From: Oscillospiraceae bacterium
Lineage (GTDB): Bacteria > Bacillota > Clostridia > Oscillospirales > UBA929
Assembly: GCA_009782385.1 (NCBI GenBank)
Contig: WRJE01000001.1
Coordinates: 1 to 64,000 of the forward strand
Direction: 5' to 3'
Length of the DNA: 64,000 nucleotides
Shown: in pieces, positions 27,475-37,325 of the stretch
Numbering within the stretch: the first letter of the stretch is position 1
How the letters are laid out: each line of letters opens with the position of its first letter
Position numbers and translations under genes: made by a program
The notes under the pieces: model-generated
Seen by the model: the letters and a program-made list of their open reading frames with translations, nothing else
The model's database searches: none
Told to the model about the DNA's origin: nothing

Positions 27475-29550
27475 CTATTGCAGCGAATGAGTATCGACAA
27501 CGGTGTCGCCGAAGTAAACCTCTACCGAATCTCCCACGTTGCCTTTAATTTCATATGTTCTCTGTCCCACTGAGTTATTCACCTCAGACGAATGTATGAT
27601 GATACCGTTTTTGCGTATCCTCAGCTGCGTTGAGCCGGACTCACTCGGGAATGTCACGGTTATCTCGTTCGTGACTTCCTGTTGGGGCGGCGGCGTGGGC
27701 GTAACATCATCGGGCGGCGGCGTAATATCGTCCGGCGGCGGTGTTACATCATCGGGCGGCGGCGTAATTTCAGAGCCGATACTGACATGAACTTGGATTG
27801 TCGTCTTCGCTTCTATTTCATCGCCCGCGTCAACACTCTGCCATACAATCTCTCCGGCGGGGGCTTCGGAGTCGACATTCAATACCGATAAAATCAAGTC
27901 TTGGCGGTCGGCTTCGCGCTCGGCATCCTCAAACGTCATTCCAATAAACTCCGGAACAACTACAAGCGTTACTTTCGGCCCCATGCTGACATACAGTTTT
28001 ACTACCTGACCCTCATGCACATTTTCGCCCGCCGGCGGGTCTGTGCGTATAACATGGTCTTTTACAATGTCCTCATGGGTTTCCCATTCTATTTCCGGGT
28101 GGTAACTCAGATTATACTCCGCGCGGATAAGAAGATTCTGCGCTTGGCGGTACTCGTAGTTTACGACCGAAGGCATCGGGAACTCCCTCGCGCCCCTGCT
28201 GAGTGTCACCGTAACAACCGTGCCTTTCTTTACGGGTCTGTTTGCCTTGGGTTCTTGGTCGAGTATATATCCTTCCGTAAATTGATTGGAATATTCGGCA
28301 TCCGGGCCGGCAACTATGTTAATATGAACATATTCGGGGTACTGCTCTTTGTTATGCTCTTTATCATATAAGACTTCCGTATACACCCTTCCGATAAGGT
28401 TCGGTATGATAACCGTATCATCGTTGTTTCCGCCCGGCAAGCCGCCCTCCGGGCCGGTAAGGCTGCTCAAGAAGTTGATTACAAGATATGCCATGCCGAC
28501 AATAAACAGCAGAACAAACGCCAGACCCGTTGCCATAGTGAGCGATTTGTTACGGCGGCGTGCGCGGTCAACCTCTTCGTCCGCAGCGTTTGATACGCGC
28601 CTTTTTCTGACAGGCGCGTCTTCCGCCGCGTTTCTTTTTGGCGCGGGTGCTGTCGTCAGTTTTCTGGTCGGTTCGTCCTCATCGCGCATCATAAGCTCGG
28701 TTATATCATAATCAAAACTGATACTCGGATTTTTGCGGAACTCCTCAAGGTCGTGCAGCAACGCTTCCGCCGTTGGATAACGCTTTGATAAGCTCGCGGA
28801 CATCGCCTTCATCGTGATGGTTTCCAACGCCTCGGGTATACTGTGGTCAACCTCGCGCGGTGTCAGCGGTATGGAATTTATGTGCTGTATGGCGACCGAA
28901 ACGGGCGAATCGCCCTCATACGGCAGGCGCATAGTCAGCATTTCATACATAACAACGCCTAACGAGTAAATGTCGGAACGCGCGTCAATGTGCGAACCTC
29001 TCGCCTGTTCGGGTGAGATATAATGCACCGAACCGAACGCTTCCTGTGTCAGCGTGTTCTGCTTGTTCGAGAAGCGGGCTATGCCGAAGTCCGCGACTTT
29101 AACGCTTCCGTCGCGCAGAATCATTATATTATGCGGCTTAATGTCACGGTGTACAATGCCCCTGCTGTGCGCGTGACTGAGTGCTTTCGCGATTTGCGTT
29201 GAGAAATGAAGCACCTCGCGCCAGCTAAGTCTGCCCTTCTTGGACATATACTGCTTCAGCGTTATGCCGTCAATGAGCTCCATAACTATATACTCGATGT
29301 TACCCGAACGCGAAACATCGTAAACAGCGACTATATTGGGATGACTGAGCATGGCGACAGCTTGGCTTTCGGCGTGGAAACGGCGTTTGAAGTCCGCGTC
29401 CTGCGCGTAATCGTCCTTTAATATCTTTAGGGCGACAAGACGGTTCAAGCGGTGGCATTTCGCCTTGTACACAACCGCCATACCGCCAACGCCTATGACT
29501 TCCATTATTTCATACCGGTTATCCAGCATTTTTCCTAAGTATTTATCCAT
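27475..29550 (-). CDS. prkC: PASTA-domain Ser/Thr protein kinase (PrkC/Stk1)
   Basis: Kinase motifs HRDIKPHN, DFGIARF; TM then PASTA repeats. Confidence 0.93.
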   Translation of the reverse strand: MDKYLGKMLDNRYEIMEVIGVGGMAVVYKAKCHRLNRLVALKILKDDYAQDADFKRRFHAESQAVAMLSHPNIVAVYDVSRSGNIEYIVMELIDGITLKQYMSKKGRLSWREVLHFSTQIAKALSHAHSRGIVHRDIKPHNIMILRDGSVKVADFGIARFSNKQNTLTQEAFGSVHYISPEQARGSHIDARSDIYSLGVVMYEMLTMRLPYEGDSPVSVAIQHINSIPLTPREVDHSIPEALETITMKAMSASLSKRYPTAEALLHDLEEFRKNPSISFDYDITELMMRDEDEPTRKLTTAPAPKRNAAEDAPVRKRRVSNAADEEVDRARRRNKSLTMATGLAFVLLFIVGMAYLVINFLSSLTGPEGGLPGGNNDDTVIIPNLIGRVYTEVLYDKEHNKEQYPEYVHINIVAGPDAEYSNQFTEGYILDQEPKANRPVKKGTVVTVTLSRGAREFPMPSVVNYEYRQAQNLLIRAEYNLSYHPEIEWETHEDIVKDHVIRTDPPAGENVHEGQVVKLYVSMGPKVTLVVVPEFIGMTFEDAEREADRQDLILSVLNVDSEAPAGEIVWQSVDAGDEIEAKTTIQVHVSIGSEITPPPDDVTPPPDDITPPPDDVTPTPPPQQEVTNEITVTFPSESGSTQLRIRKNGIIIHSSEVNNSVGQRTYEIKGNVGDSVEVYFGDTVVDTHSLQ
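27690..27772. repeat. In-frame tandem repeat encoding (T)PPPDDV/I linker in prkC
   Basis: Three near-identical copies of roughly 24 bp, encoding TPPPDDVTPPPDDITPPPDDVT. Confidence 0.8.
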
Positions 29551-29562
29551 AGTACCTCCCGG

Positions 29563-30291
29563 TTAAACGGACAGCAGCGCAACGGTTATGTTATCGGGTC
29601 CGCCGCGTGTGTTGGAGAGCGTCACCAGTCTGTTGCAGCAACTCTCAACCGCTCCTCCGTGTATCACCTCGTAGAGTATCTCCTGATCGTCAACTATATT
29701 AGTCAGCCCGTCTGAGCAGAGCAACAGAAAATCGCCCGGCTTAGGCTCAATTTCGTATATATCACACGCGACATCCATCTCCGTGCCTAAAACGCGGGTT
29801 ATAAGATTCTTCTTGGGGTGGGCGCGGGCTTCCTCATCGGTCAGCGTGCCTTGATGCAGTAAATCCTCCACGACCGAGTGATCGCGCGTAACACGCCGTA
29901 TGCCGTCATCACTTATAATATACGCCCTGCTGTCGCCGATATTTGCCACATACGCGGCACGCGCGGTAATGACGGCGCATACAAGGGTCGTACCCATACC
30001 TTTATAGTCCATGTTGGTCTTTGATAAATCCCAAACGGTTCTGTTGGCGTGATATATCGCTAGCTCGAGAGCCTGTTTCAATGACCTTGCGCTCATGTTC
30101 GGCTTGATAACCGATTTAAGCTCGCTTGAGACAGTGTCCGTCGCGAGGCGGCTTGCTATGTTGCCCGCCTTAGCTCCGCCCATACCGTCGCACACAATCA
30201 AAACAGCGTATTCGGACTGTACATCCAAATAATGGCTGTCCTGATTCTGTTTTCTGACCCTGCCCTTGTCCGAATCGCCCCAAGCGTTCAT
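29563..30291 (-). CDS. prpC: PP2C-family protein phosphatase (PrpC/Stp)
   Basis: GRVRKQNQDS, VCDGMGGAKAGNIAS, NIGDSRAYI, LCSDGLTN. Confidence 0.93.
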   Translation of the reverse strand: MNAWGDSDKGRVRKQNQDSHYLDVQSEYAVLIVCDGMGGAKAGNIASRLATDTVSSELKSVIKPNMSARSLKQALELAIYHANRTVWDLSKTNMDYKGMGTTLVCAVITARAAYVANIGDSRAYIISDDGIRRVTRDHSVVEDLLHQGTLTDEEARAHPKKNLITRVLGTEMDVACDIYEIEPKPGDFLLLCSDGLTNIVDDQEILYEVIHGGAVESCCNRLVTLSNTRGGPDNITVALLSV

Positions 30292-31292
30292 TGTTTCACA
30301 TCCTTCGACTGTTTAAGCTGACCGCACGCGGCATTAATTCCATGCCCCAGTTTGCGCCTTACAGTGACCGACAGCCCGCTCTTGCCCAGTATCTCAGTGA
30401 ATCTTTTTATGTTCCGTGACGGCTTAAAGGGTTTCCCCTTTACGGCGTTATACTCTATTATATTCACATGACCGCCTTTTAGTTTTTTTGTCAGCATTTC
30501 CGCCTGTTCCGCGCTGTCGTTAATGCCGTCAAGCATGATGTATTCATATGATACGCGCCGTGACGTAATCCTAAAGTATTCTTCCGCCGCTTTAATTACG
30601 GCGTTAACGCCGTACTTCTTGTTAATCGGCATTATCCGCGAACGGGTTTCGTCATCGGGCGCGTGAAGCGACACGGAGAGCGTCACGGGGATTTTACTTT
30701 TCGCCAACTCAATGATTTTATCGGGTATCCCGCACGTTGAAACGGATATGTGTCTCGCGCTCATGTTTCCAACGCCCGTAACATTATGAAGAAACTTGAT
30801 AGCTTCTCCTAAATTATCTAACGGCTCACCCATGCCCATCAGCACGGCTCTTGAAATTTCACAGCCGGACTCGCGCTTCAAGCCCATAAGCTGTCCCATC
30901 ATTTCACCCGAGGTCAGATTCCTGACAAGCCCGCTCTCCCCTGTCGCGCAGAACGCGCAGTTCATCCTGCATCCTATCTGGGTTGAGAGACACGCGCTGC
31001 CGCCGTATTTGTAGCGCATAAGCACGGATTCGGCAGTGTTATCATCGGCAAATTTCCATAAAACCTTAACCGTACCGTCTTTTGACGTTTGAACCTTCAA
31101 CGGTTCGGGAAGTTTAACAGACGCGATTTCAGTCAATTTCTCCCGCATGGGTTTAGGAAGTGCGCTCATTTCGGAAAAATCCGCGTCTCCCGCGTACATA
31201 CGCTCACAAATCTGTTTCGCGCGGTACTCCGGCCACCCCTGCTCTTTGACGAACGCCTTGATTTCGTCAAAAGTCATGTCCCAAAAATTCAT
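30288..31292 (-). CDS. rlmN: 23S rRNA (adenine2503-C2)-methyltransferase RlmN
   Basis: Radical SAM CxxxCxxC (CRMNCAFCATG), STCGIPDKI, SLHAPDDETRSRIMPIN. Confidence 0.94.
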   Translation of the reverse strand: MNFWDMTFDEIKAFVKEQGWPEYRAKQICERMYAGDADFSEMSALPKPMREKLTEIASVKLPEPLKVQTSKDGTVKVLWKFADDNTAESVLMRYKYGGSACLSTQIGCRMNCAFCATGESGLVRNLTSGEMMGQLMGLKRESGCEISRAVLMGMGEPLDNLGEAIKFLHNVTGVGNMSARHISVSTCGIPDKIIELAKSKIPVTLSVSLHAPDDETRSRIMPINKKYGVNAVIKAAEEYFRITSRRVSYEYIMLDGINDSAEQAEMLTKKLKGGHVNIIEYNAVKGKPFKPSRNIKRFTEILGKSGLSVTVRRKLGHGINAACGQLKQSKDVKQ

Positions 31293-32617
31293 TTTATCTT
31301 CCTCAGCTTCGCGTAGAAGAACCCGTCAATATCATGTTCCGCGAACGGTGTGAGGAAAAAACCTTCCGGAGCTGAACCATACGGCGTTTCAAACGGCTCA
31401 AGCTCAAAATCCGTATGAACTTTCAGAAAATCACGCACGACATCTTGATTCTCGCGGCTAAGTACCGTACAAGTCACATAGACCATTCTCCCGCCCGGTG
31501 ACACATAACGCGAAAGGTTGTTAATGATACTCCTCTGAATCTCAGCCAACGGCTCTCCGAAGCTCGGCTCTTTGAATCGTATGTCCGGCTTCTTGCGGAT
31601 TATTCCCAAGCACGAGCAGGGTACATCCGCCAAAACCAAGTCGAATACCCCGTCAAACACGGGATTATGTTCTCTCGCGTCAACCACGTTACATTGTACA
31701 CCATCCATACCGTGTTTGGCAAGTGTTTCTTTCAATTCCATTACTTTATACGGATATTTATCACAGCAAACAAGCTCTATCCCGCCGCCGGAAGCGTGAT
31801 AGAGCATGACGCTTTTGCCGCCGGGGGCGGCGCAAGCGTCAAGAACACGCTCGCCTTTTTGGGGCGCGGCTATTTCAACGGCAAGCCGCGCGGCATTGTC
31901 CGCGACAATAAACGCGCCGTTTTTATATCCGGGCAAATCGGCGATGTTGCCCTTGTATGTGAACTGTTCCCATTGGACGGGCGGCCAATGACCGCCCCTA
32001 CAATCCGTTATCTGTTCACTGCGGTCGGACGGCCAAAGGCCGCCCCTACAGGCACCCGCTTCAATCAATTTTTCTCTGTATTCCGGTTTGAGCAGCTGCA
32101 AGTACGCCGGGGGCGCGGTGTTGTTGAACTTCATCAGTTCTACGGCGCGTTCGGGGAACTCCTCCGTATAGAGCTTTACAAGCCAGTCAGGATGCGAATA
32201 CTCAACACCCGGGTCATCGAATACCGGCGCGTTCTCCCACTTCGCCGCGTTTCTCAAAACGGCGTTAATAAACGACTGCGCCCCTTTGTTTACTTTCAGA
32301 TACTTACCCAGTTCAACGCTCTGGTCTGCCGCCGCAGATTTGGGAATCTTATCTAAGAAAAGCATTTGATACACCCCAAGGCGCAGTACGTCGCGAACCT
32401 GCGGCTGTACCTTGCGTTTCTCGCATATCAAATCTATACAGGCATCGAGCTTGCGGTAATTCTGTATCACACCGTAAACAAGCTGTGCCGCCAACGCTTT
32501 ATCGCGCGGCGGCAACCCGGCGGCACGCCTGTTAAGCGGCTTATCCGCGCCCGTTTGCGGACGGGTGCGGAAATCCATCAGGGCAAGCAGGGCGGCGCGT
32601 CTCGCGTTATTGTTCAC
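31289..32617 (-). CDS. rsmB: 16S rRNA (cytosine967-C5)-methyltransferase RsmB
   Basis: NusB-like N-terminal region, DACAAPGGKS, DVPCSCLGIIRKKPDIR. Confidence 0.92.
   Translation of the reverse strand: MNNNARRAALLALMDFRTRPQTGADKPLNRRAAGLPPRDKALAAQLVYGVIQNYRKLDACIDLICEKRKVQPQVRDVLRLGVYQMLFLDKIPKSAAADQSVELGKYLKVNKGAQSFINAVLRNAAKWENAPVFDDPGVEYSHPDWLVKLYTEEFPERAVELMKFNNTAPPAYLQLLKPEYREKLIEAGACRGGLWPSDRSEQITDCRGGHWPPVQWEQFTYKGNIADLPGYKNGAFIVADNAARLAVEIAAPQKGERVLDACAAPGGKSVMLYHASGGGIELVCCDKYPYKVMELKETLAKHGMDGVQCNVVDAREHNPVFDGVFDLVLADVPCSCLGIIRKKPDIRFKEPSFGEPLAEIQRSIINNLSRYVSPGGRMVYVTCTVLSRENQDVVRDFLKVHTDFELEPFETPYGSAPEGFFLTPFAEHDIDGFFYAKLRKIK
31975..32051. repeat. Two palindromic elements plus AT-rich linker inside the rsmB coding sequence
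   Basis: Minus strand: TGTAGGGGCGGCCTTTGGCCGTCC...AACAGATAACGGATTGTAGGGGCGGTCATTGGCCGCCCG. Confidence 0.9.
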
Positions 32618-33321
32618 CGTCTGCCTCTTCTGCCGCTGTAAATAATGAGCAAACGGAAAAGCTGCATTAGCGATACCGCCAACGCGGCGACATACGTCAG
32701 CGCGGCGGCGGACAGCACTTTTTTCGTCTTTGCCAGTTCGTCTTCGTCTAGTATGCGCGTTGTTCCAAGCGTCTCCAACGCCCGCGCTGAGGCGTTGAAC
32801 TCAACGGGAAGTGTAATAAGCTGAAAAACCGCCGCCAGACCGAAAAGTATTATCCCAATCAGAAACAGCATCTGCCCCAGTTCACTTGCGAAAAACATCC
32901 CTATCAAAATAAGCGGCATACTGAGCGATGAACCGATTTTTGTAACGGGTATAATCGCCTGCCGTACCTTAATCGGGCCGTAACCCTGCGCGTGCTGTAC
33001 GGCGTGTCCCGCTTCGTGAGCTGCTATTCCCACGGCGGCCACCGAAGTGCTGTCGTGAACGTTTTGAGACAGTCTAATAACATTTGTTCTCGGGTCATAA
33101 TGGTCGGTCAAATTTCCCGCAACGCCCTCTATCTTCACGTCATAGACACCGTGCGCCCTGAGAATCTCCTCCGCCGCCTTCGCCCCGGTCATTCTCCTGT
33201 AAGTTCTTATATCCGAGTATTTGCGGAAACGGCTCTGCACCATTTGCTGTGCCGCAAAGGCGAAAATAATAGCCGGAAGCACCAACAGCAAATAATACGA
33301 ATCAAAATAGTAAAACGGCAT
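32614..33321 (-). CDS. Membrane zinc metallopeptidase (YugP family)
   Basis: HEAGHAVQHAQGYGP with multiple TM segments. Confidence 0.88.
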   Translation of the reverse strand: MPFYYFDSYYLLLVLPAIIFAFAAQQMVQSRFRKYSDIRTYRRMTGAKAAEEILRAHGVYDVKIEGVAGNLTDHYDPRTNVIRLSQNVHDSTSVAAVGIAAHEAGHAVQHAQGYGPIKVRQAIIPVTKIGSSLSMPLILIGMFFASELGQMLFLIGIILFGLAAVFQLITLPVEFNASARALETLGTTRILDEDELAKTKKVLSAAALTYVAALAVSLMQLFRLLIIYSGRRGRR

Positions 33322-33323
33322 CG

Positions 33324-33497
33324 TTACTCCTCCTTCTTATCCTCTTTTGCTTCTTCCATATCAATTACATTGTCTTTGATTATTACTACTTTTCTGTTCT
33401 TGTCCATCAACTCTTTAACAATCATGTAAACCGTTCGCAGAATATAGGCGATTAACGCGCCGATAATGATAATCAAGAAAAGCCGAACAATAATCAT
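33324..33497 (-). CDS. Small membrane protein, 57 aa (absent from the ORF track)
   Basis: ATG at 33497: MIIVRLFLIIIIGALIAYILRTVYMIVKELMDKNRKVVIIKDNVIDMEEAKEDKKEE*; RBS GGGAGGTGA upstream; overlaps the fmt 3' end by 4 nt. Confidence 0.65.
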   Translation of the reverse strand: MIIVRLFLIIIIGALIAYILRTVYMIVKELMDKNRKVVIIKDNVIDMEEAKEDKKEE

Positions 33498-34363
33498 AAG
33501 TCACCTCCCGGAAAATTTCCGTTTCCTCTTAGATATTCTTCCGCCGTCACGCGGCGTTTACCCGGAGCTTGCAGCTCCGTAATATAAATCTCACCATCGG
33601 CGCATTTCAGCGGAATCCCGCCGCCGCAAAGATTTGCGGCGTGTATCTTGAATCCTCTGTAAGCAGCGCACGGGAACGGCCGAAGCCCGCGTATTAAATT
33701 ATACGCCTCACGCGCGGTTTTGCCTGTGTCAATCTCCCTGTCCTCTTTCGTAATCGGCGGCGCGAACGTTACCAAAGTCTCGTCTTGCACAATCCTCGGG
33801 GCTGTCCCGTTTTTCAGCAGCGGCAAAGTCTCAAGCAACACCTCCGCGCCCAACACTTTCATCTTGTCATGCACATTTCCGAAGGTGTCGGTCTCTCCAA
33901 TCGCAAATGTCTTTGACAGAATCACATCGCCCGCGTCCATCTCCTTCGCCATGTGCATGGTGCATACCCCGGTCTCCGTTTCGCCGTTCATAACGACCCG
34001 CTGAATCGGCGCGGCTCCTCTGTACCTCGGCAGCAGTGAACCGTGGACATTTATACACGCGGCACTCGGCAGTTCCAAGTATCTCTTGGGCAGAAACAAC
34101 CCATAAGCCACAACAACGATGAACTCCGGTTTCAGCGCGGCGGCGGCTTCATAGACAGCATCGTCTTTAAGAGTTTCGGGCTGATAAACCGTCAGATTTT
34201 GTTTAACGGCATATTCCTTTACGGGTGAAAACGCTAGCTTCATTCCGCGTCCCTGAGGTTTGTCGGGTTTGGTAAACACGGCGGCGATGTCGTAACCCGC
34301 GTTTGTCAGAGCCGTCAGGCTCTCCAACGCGAATTCCGGCGTTCCCATGAAAATTATGCTCAT
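33494..34363 (-). CDS. fmt: Methionyl-tRNA formyltransferase
   Basis: MSIIFMGTPEFALESL, HGSLLPRYRGAAPIQRVVMNGE; start placed at 34363 rather than 34426. Confidence 0.92.
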   Translation of the reverse strand: MSIIFMGTPEFALESLTALTNAGYDIAAVFTKPDKPQGRGMKLAFSPVKEYAVKQNLTVYQPETLKDDAVYEAAAALKPEFIVVVAYGLFLPKRYLELPSAACINVHGSLLPRYRGAAPIQRVVMNGETETGVCTMHMAKEMDAGDVILSKTFAIGETDTFGNVHDKMKVLGAEVLLETLPLLKNGTAPRIVQDETLVTFAPPITKEDREIDTGKTAREAYNLIRGLRPFPCAAYRGFKIHAANLCGGGIPLKCADGEIYITELQAPGKRRVTAEEYLRGNGNFPGGDL

Positions 34364-34370
34364 AAATTTC

Positions 34371-34868
34371 CTACCTTCTGTATCCTTGTCTTTTGCGGTC
34401 CGCTTCGGCTTCTTCGCGGTCAACATATTCCGTCACGTGTTCCGTGAACACGACCCCGTTGAGATGGTCTATTTCGTGGCACAACGCGCGTGCCAGCAAT
34501 TCGTTGCCGATAATTTTTATTTCCTTGCCATACCTGTCAAACGCCTTGACTTCCACATTTACCGCGCGTTCAACCATACCGTAAATACCGGGGAAAGAGA
34601 GACATCCCTCACTCGCGTTTTGACTGCCCTCGGCAGAGATGAGTTCCGGATTTATAATTTCTATAAGCTCACCCTCGGTTAACTCGATAATCGCCGCTCG
34701 GCGCAGAACGCCGACCTGCGGCGCGGCAAGCCCAACGCCCCCCGCGCTGTTCAAAGTTTCTCTCATGTCATCAAGTAATATATGCAGGCGCGTATCGAAA
34801 TTTACTACCTCGCGTGAGCGTTTGCTCAACGCGCCCTCATCGTTGTTGAGAATTGTGCGTAATGCCAT
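34371..34868 (-). CDS. def: Peptide deformylase
   Basis: GGVGLAAPQVG, EGCLSFPG, CHEIDHLNGVVF. Confidence 0.94.
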   Translation of the reverse strand: MALRTILNNDEGALSKRSREVVNFDTRLHILLDDMRETLNSAGGVGLAAPQVGVLRRAAIIELTEGELIEIINPELISAEGSQNASEGCLSFPGIYGMVERAVNVEVKAFDRYGKEIKIIGNELLARALCHEIDHLNGVVFTEHVTEYVDREEAEADRKRQGYRR

Positions 34869-34888
34869 TCGTAATCTCTCCTTGTGAC

Positions 34889-37129
34889 CTAAAAATCGTT
34901 CGGATGCAAATCCGCGTATATCACAACGCCCTTGTTAGCCGGATTCGTGCGGAATCCTCTCAGCAATGCCGCCACATAACGGCGCGTTGTTATATCAGCC
35001 TTGCCGCACAGTGTAATATGACGGCGGTATCTGTTGTTTATTTTCGCCACCCTTGCGGAAGCGGGCCCGAATATCCTAACCTCAAGCCCCAGTTCCTTGA
35101 CGGCGTTATCTATCTCATCGCGGAGCGCGGCGCAAATACGCATCAGCACCTCATCGTCACCGCTGAAAAGGTTCAGCATTATCATCTCGCCGAACGGCGG
35201 GTATCCCTGCGCGGCTCTAAGCTGCGTTTCGCTCTCAAAGAAGCTGTCATAGTCCTGCATTGCCGCCTGTAACAGCACCGGATGTTTCGGTGACATCGTC
35301 TGTATAACGGCGCGTCCGGGCTTGCCGCCGCGTCCCGCGCGGCCTATAACTTGGGCAATCAGGGCAAACGCCCTCTCATTCGCGCGGTAATCGTCAACGT
35401 ACAGCATCATATCCGCCGCGACAACGCCGATTAGAGTTACATTTTCGATGTCAAGCCCTTTTGTTATCATCTGCGTACCCACCAAAACGGGAACTTTCGA
35501 GCGTGAAAACTTTTTCAGCAGTTCTTTATGCGCTCCCTTGTATCCCGTGGTGTCGGTATCCATACGCATTATCTCGACACCGGGGAACAGGACATTCAAA
35601 TCTTCCACCACTTTTTGTGTACCCGCTCCGAAAAACACAAGACCGCCGCCGCATTTCGAGCATCTGCCCTCACGCGGCGCGGAAAATCCGCAGTAGTGGC
35701 ACAACAGGCGGTCGTTATGCGCGTGGTATGTCAGCGGCACGGAGCAGTTTTGGCATTGGCGCGTTTCGCCGCAGTCCGAGCATAGCGACACGCGGTGAAA
35801 ACCGCGCCGATTAAGAAACAGTATCGTCTGCTCCCCTGCTTCAAGATTTTTTGCAATCTCCTTTGCGAGCGGCTCGCTTATTGTAGAGTCGTTGCCTTTT
35901 CTGAGTTCCGCCCGCAAGTCCGCCATTTCAACCAGCGGCAGTGTTTTCTTGTTGTACCGCTCCTTTAGGGTAAAACTCTCATATGAACCCTTCGCCGCGC
36001 AATACGCGGTTTCGAGTGACGGGGTCGCGCTGCCTAACAGCAGTAACGCGCCGTGTTGTACGCAACGGAACTTAGCGATGTCACGCGCGTGATACCGCGG
36101 TGAATTTTCTGATTTATAAGTATATTCCTGTTCTTCGTCAATTATTATAACGCCTAGACGTTCCAACGGCGCGAACACCGCCGAACGAGTTCCGACAACC
36201 ACATCCGCGAACCCGGCGCGTATCGACCGCCACGCTTCACGCCGTTCGGAGACCCCCAACGCGCTGTGCAATACAAAAGCCCTCTCCCCGAAATAATCGG
36301 AGAACACCGCTATCAACTGCGGCGTTAACGCAATTTCGGGTACAAGCACAAGTGCCTGTCCTCCATCGGCGATAACTCTCTGTATAATCTTTATATATAC
36401 CAACGTTTTGCCCGACCCGGTAACACCTTTCAGCAGAGCGCAGCAAGCGTTTTTCCTCTCCGTGAGCTTTACAATGCCGGTATATGCCGCTTCCTGCTCC
36501 GCGTTCAGCGTTATTTCAGGTACTGAGACGGGCGGTTCGGGTATAACAAGCCGCTCGACTTCCTCAATTACCGCAATGCCGTTGTTTACAAGTTTTCTGA
36601 ACGTTGGCGCGGACGCGCCCGAATATTCTAGCAGTTCCGCGACGGGTATACTGCCGCTCATCAGAAGTTTTAAGATTCCGCGCTGTGCCGCCGCCGAGCG
36701 CGGCAGTGCGTCATAATAAGATATTACTTCTTCCAAAGGTTGGGCGAGTGCCGCAATCCTTTCAACTTTATCGGAGGCGCGTTTCGAGCCGCGCGAAGTG
36801 CCGATATCCGGCGGCAGCATCGCGCGGAAAGCGTCATAGGCGGTGCAATAAAACCTGTCGTTCATCCAGAGCGCGAGGCGTATCGCGTTGCCGTCAACAA
36901 CGGGTTCGGTATCCAAAAGCTCTATGACTGATTTAAGTTTTTCCGCGTTACTCTCCTCAACAACGGCAAGCACCATGGCTTCGGTTCGGCGGTTGCCGTT
37001 CCCGAAAGGGACAATGACCCTCTGCCCGGGTTCGAGGTTCATACCCGGCGGTATATGGTAATCATACGGTCTGTCAATATGGAATAACGCCGTATCGACC
37101 GCCGTTCTGGCAATTCTAACCGTTTCCAA
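34889..37129 (-). CDS. priA: Primosomal protein N' (helicase PriA)
   Basis: GVTGSGKTLVY, IDEEQEYTYKSE, zinc-binding cysteines, GTQMITKGLDI. Confidence 0.94.
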   Translation of the reverse strand: METVRIARTAVDTALFHIDRPYDYHIPPGMNLEPGQRVIVPFGNGNRRTEAMVLAVVEESNAEKLKSVIELLDTEPVVDGNAIRLALWMNDRFYCTAYDAFRAMLPPDIGTSRGSKRASDKVERIAALAQPLEEVISYYDALPRSAAAQRGILKLLMSGSIPVAELLEYSGASAPTFRKLVNNGIAVIEEVERLVIPEPPVSVPEITLNAEQEAAYTGIVKLTERKNACCALLKGVTGSGKTLVYIKIIQRVIADGGQALVLVPEIALTPQLIAVFSDYFGERAFVLHSALGVSERREAWRSIRAGFADVVVGTRSAVFAPLERLGVIIIDEEQEYTYKSENSPRYHARDIAKFRCVQHGALLLLGSATPSLETAYCAAKGSYESFTLKERYNKKTLPLVEMADLRAELRKGNDSTISEPLAKEIAKNLEAGEQTILFLNRRGFHRVSLCSDCGETRQCQNCSVPLTYHAHNDRLLCHYCGFSAPREGRCSKCGGGLVFFGAGTQKVVEDLNVLFPGVEIMRMDTDTTGYKGAHKELLKKFSRSKVPVLVGTQMITKGLDIENVTLIGVVAADMMLYVDDYRANERAFALIAQVIGRAGRGGKPGRAVIQTMSPKHPVLLQAAMQDYDSFFESETQLRAAQGYPPFGEMIMLNLFSGDDEVLMRICAALRDEIDNAVKELGLEVRIFGPASARVAKINNRYRRHITLCGKADITTRRYVAALLRGFRTNPANKGVVIYADLHPNDF

Positions 37130-37325
37130 AATCGGACATCTGATACGCCGTAAGCCTGCCGCTCGCTATATCCTGAATAGCCAGTGATATGGGCTTCTCT
37201 CTCAACTGAACGCCGCGTTCATCGGCTTCATCGGCAATAACGCGGGCTCTCTGCGCCGCGATATTGACCAGATAAAACCGCTCAGGGATTACATTCATCA
37301 GTTCCTTTACCGAAGGTTCAAGCAT
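37116..37325 (-). CDS. rpoZ: DNA-directed RNA polymerase omega subunit
   Basis: Small ORF with ERFYLVNIAAQRARVIADEADE...KPISLAIQDIASGRL; located between gmk and priA. Confidence 0.82.
   Translation of the reverse strand: MLEPSVKELMNVIPERFYLVNIAAQRARVIADEADERGVQLREKPISLAIQDIASGRLTAYQMSDFGNG

Noticed and set aside
31667-32356. 229-aa plus-strand ORF antisense to rsmB
   Set aside because: rsmB has strong methyltransferase motifs on the other strand; the plus ORF has no recognisable domain.
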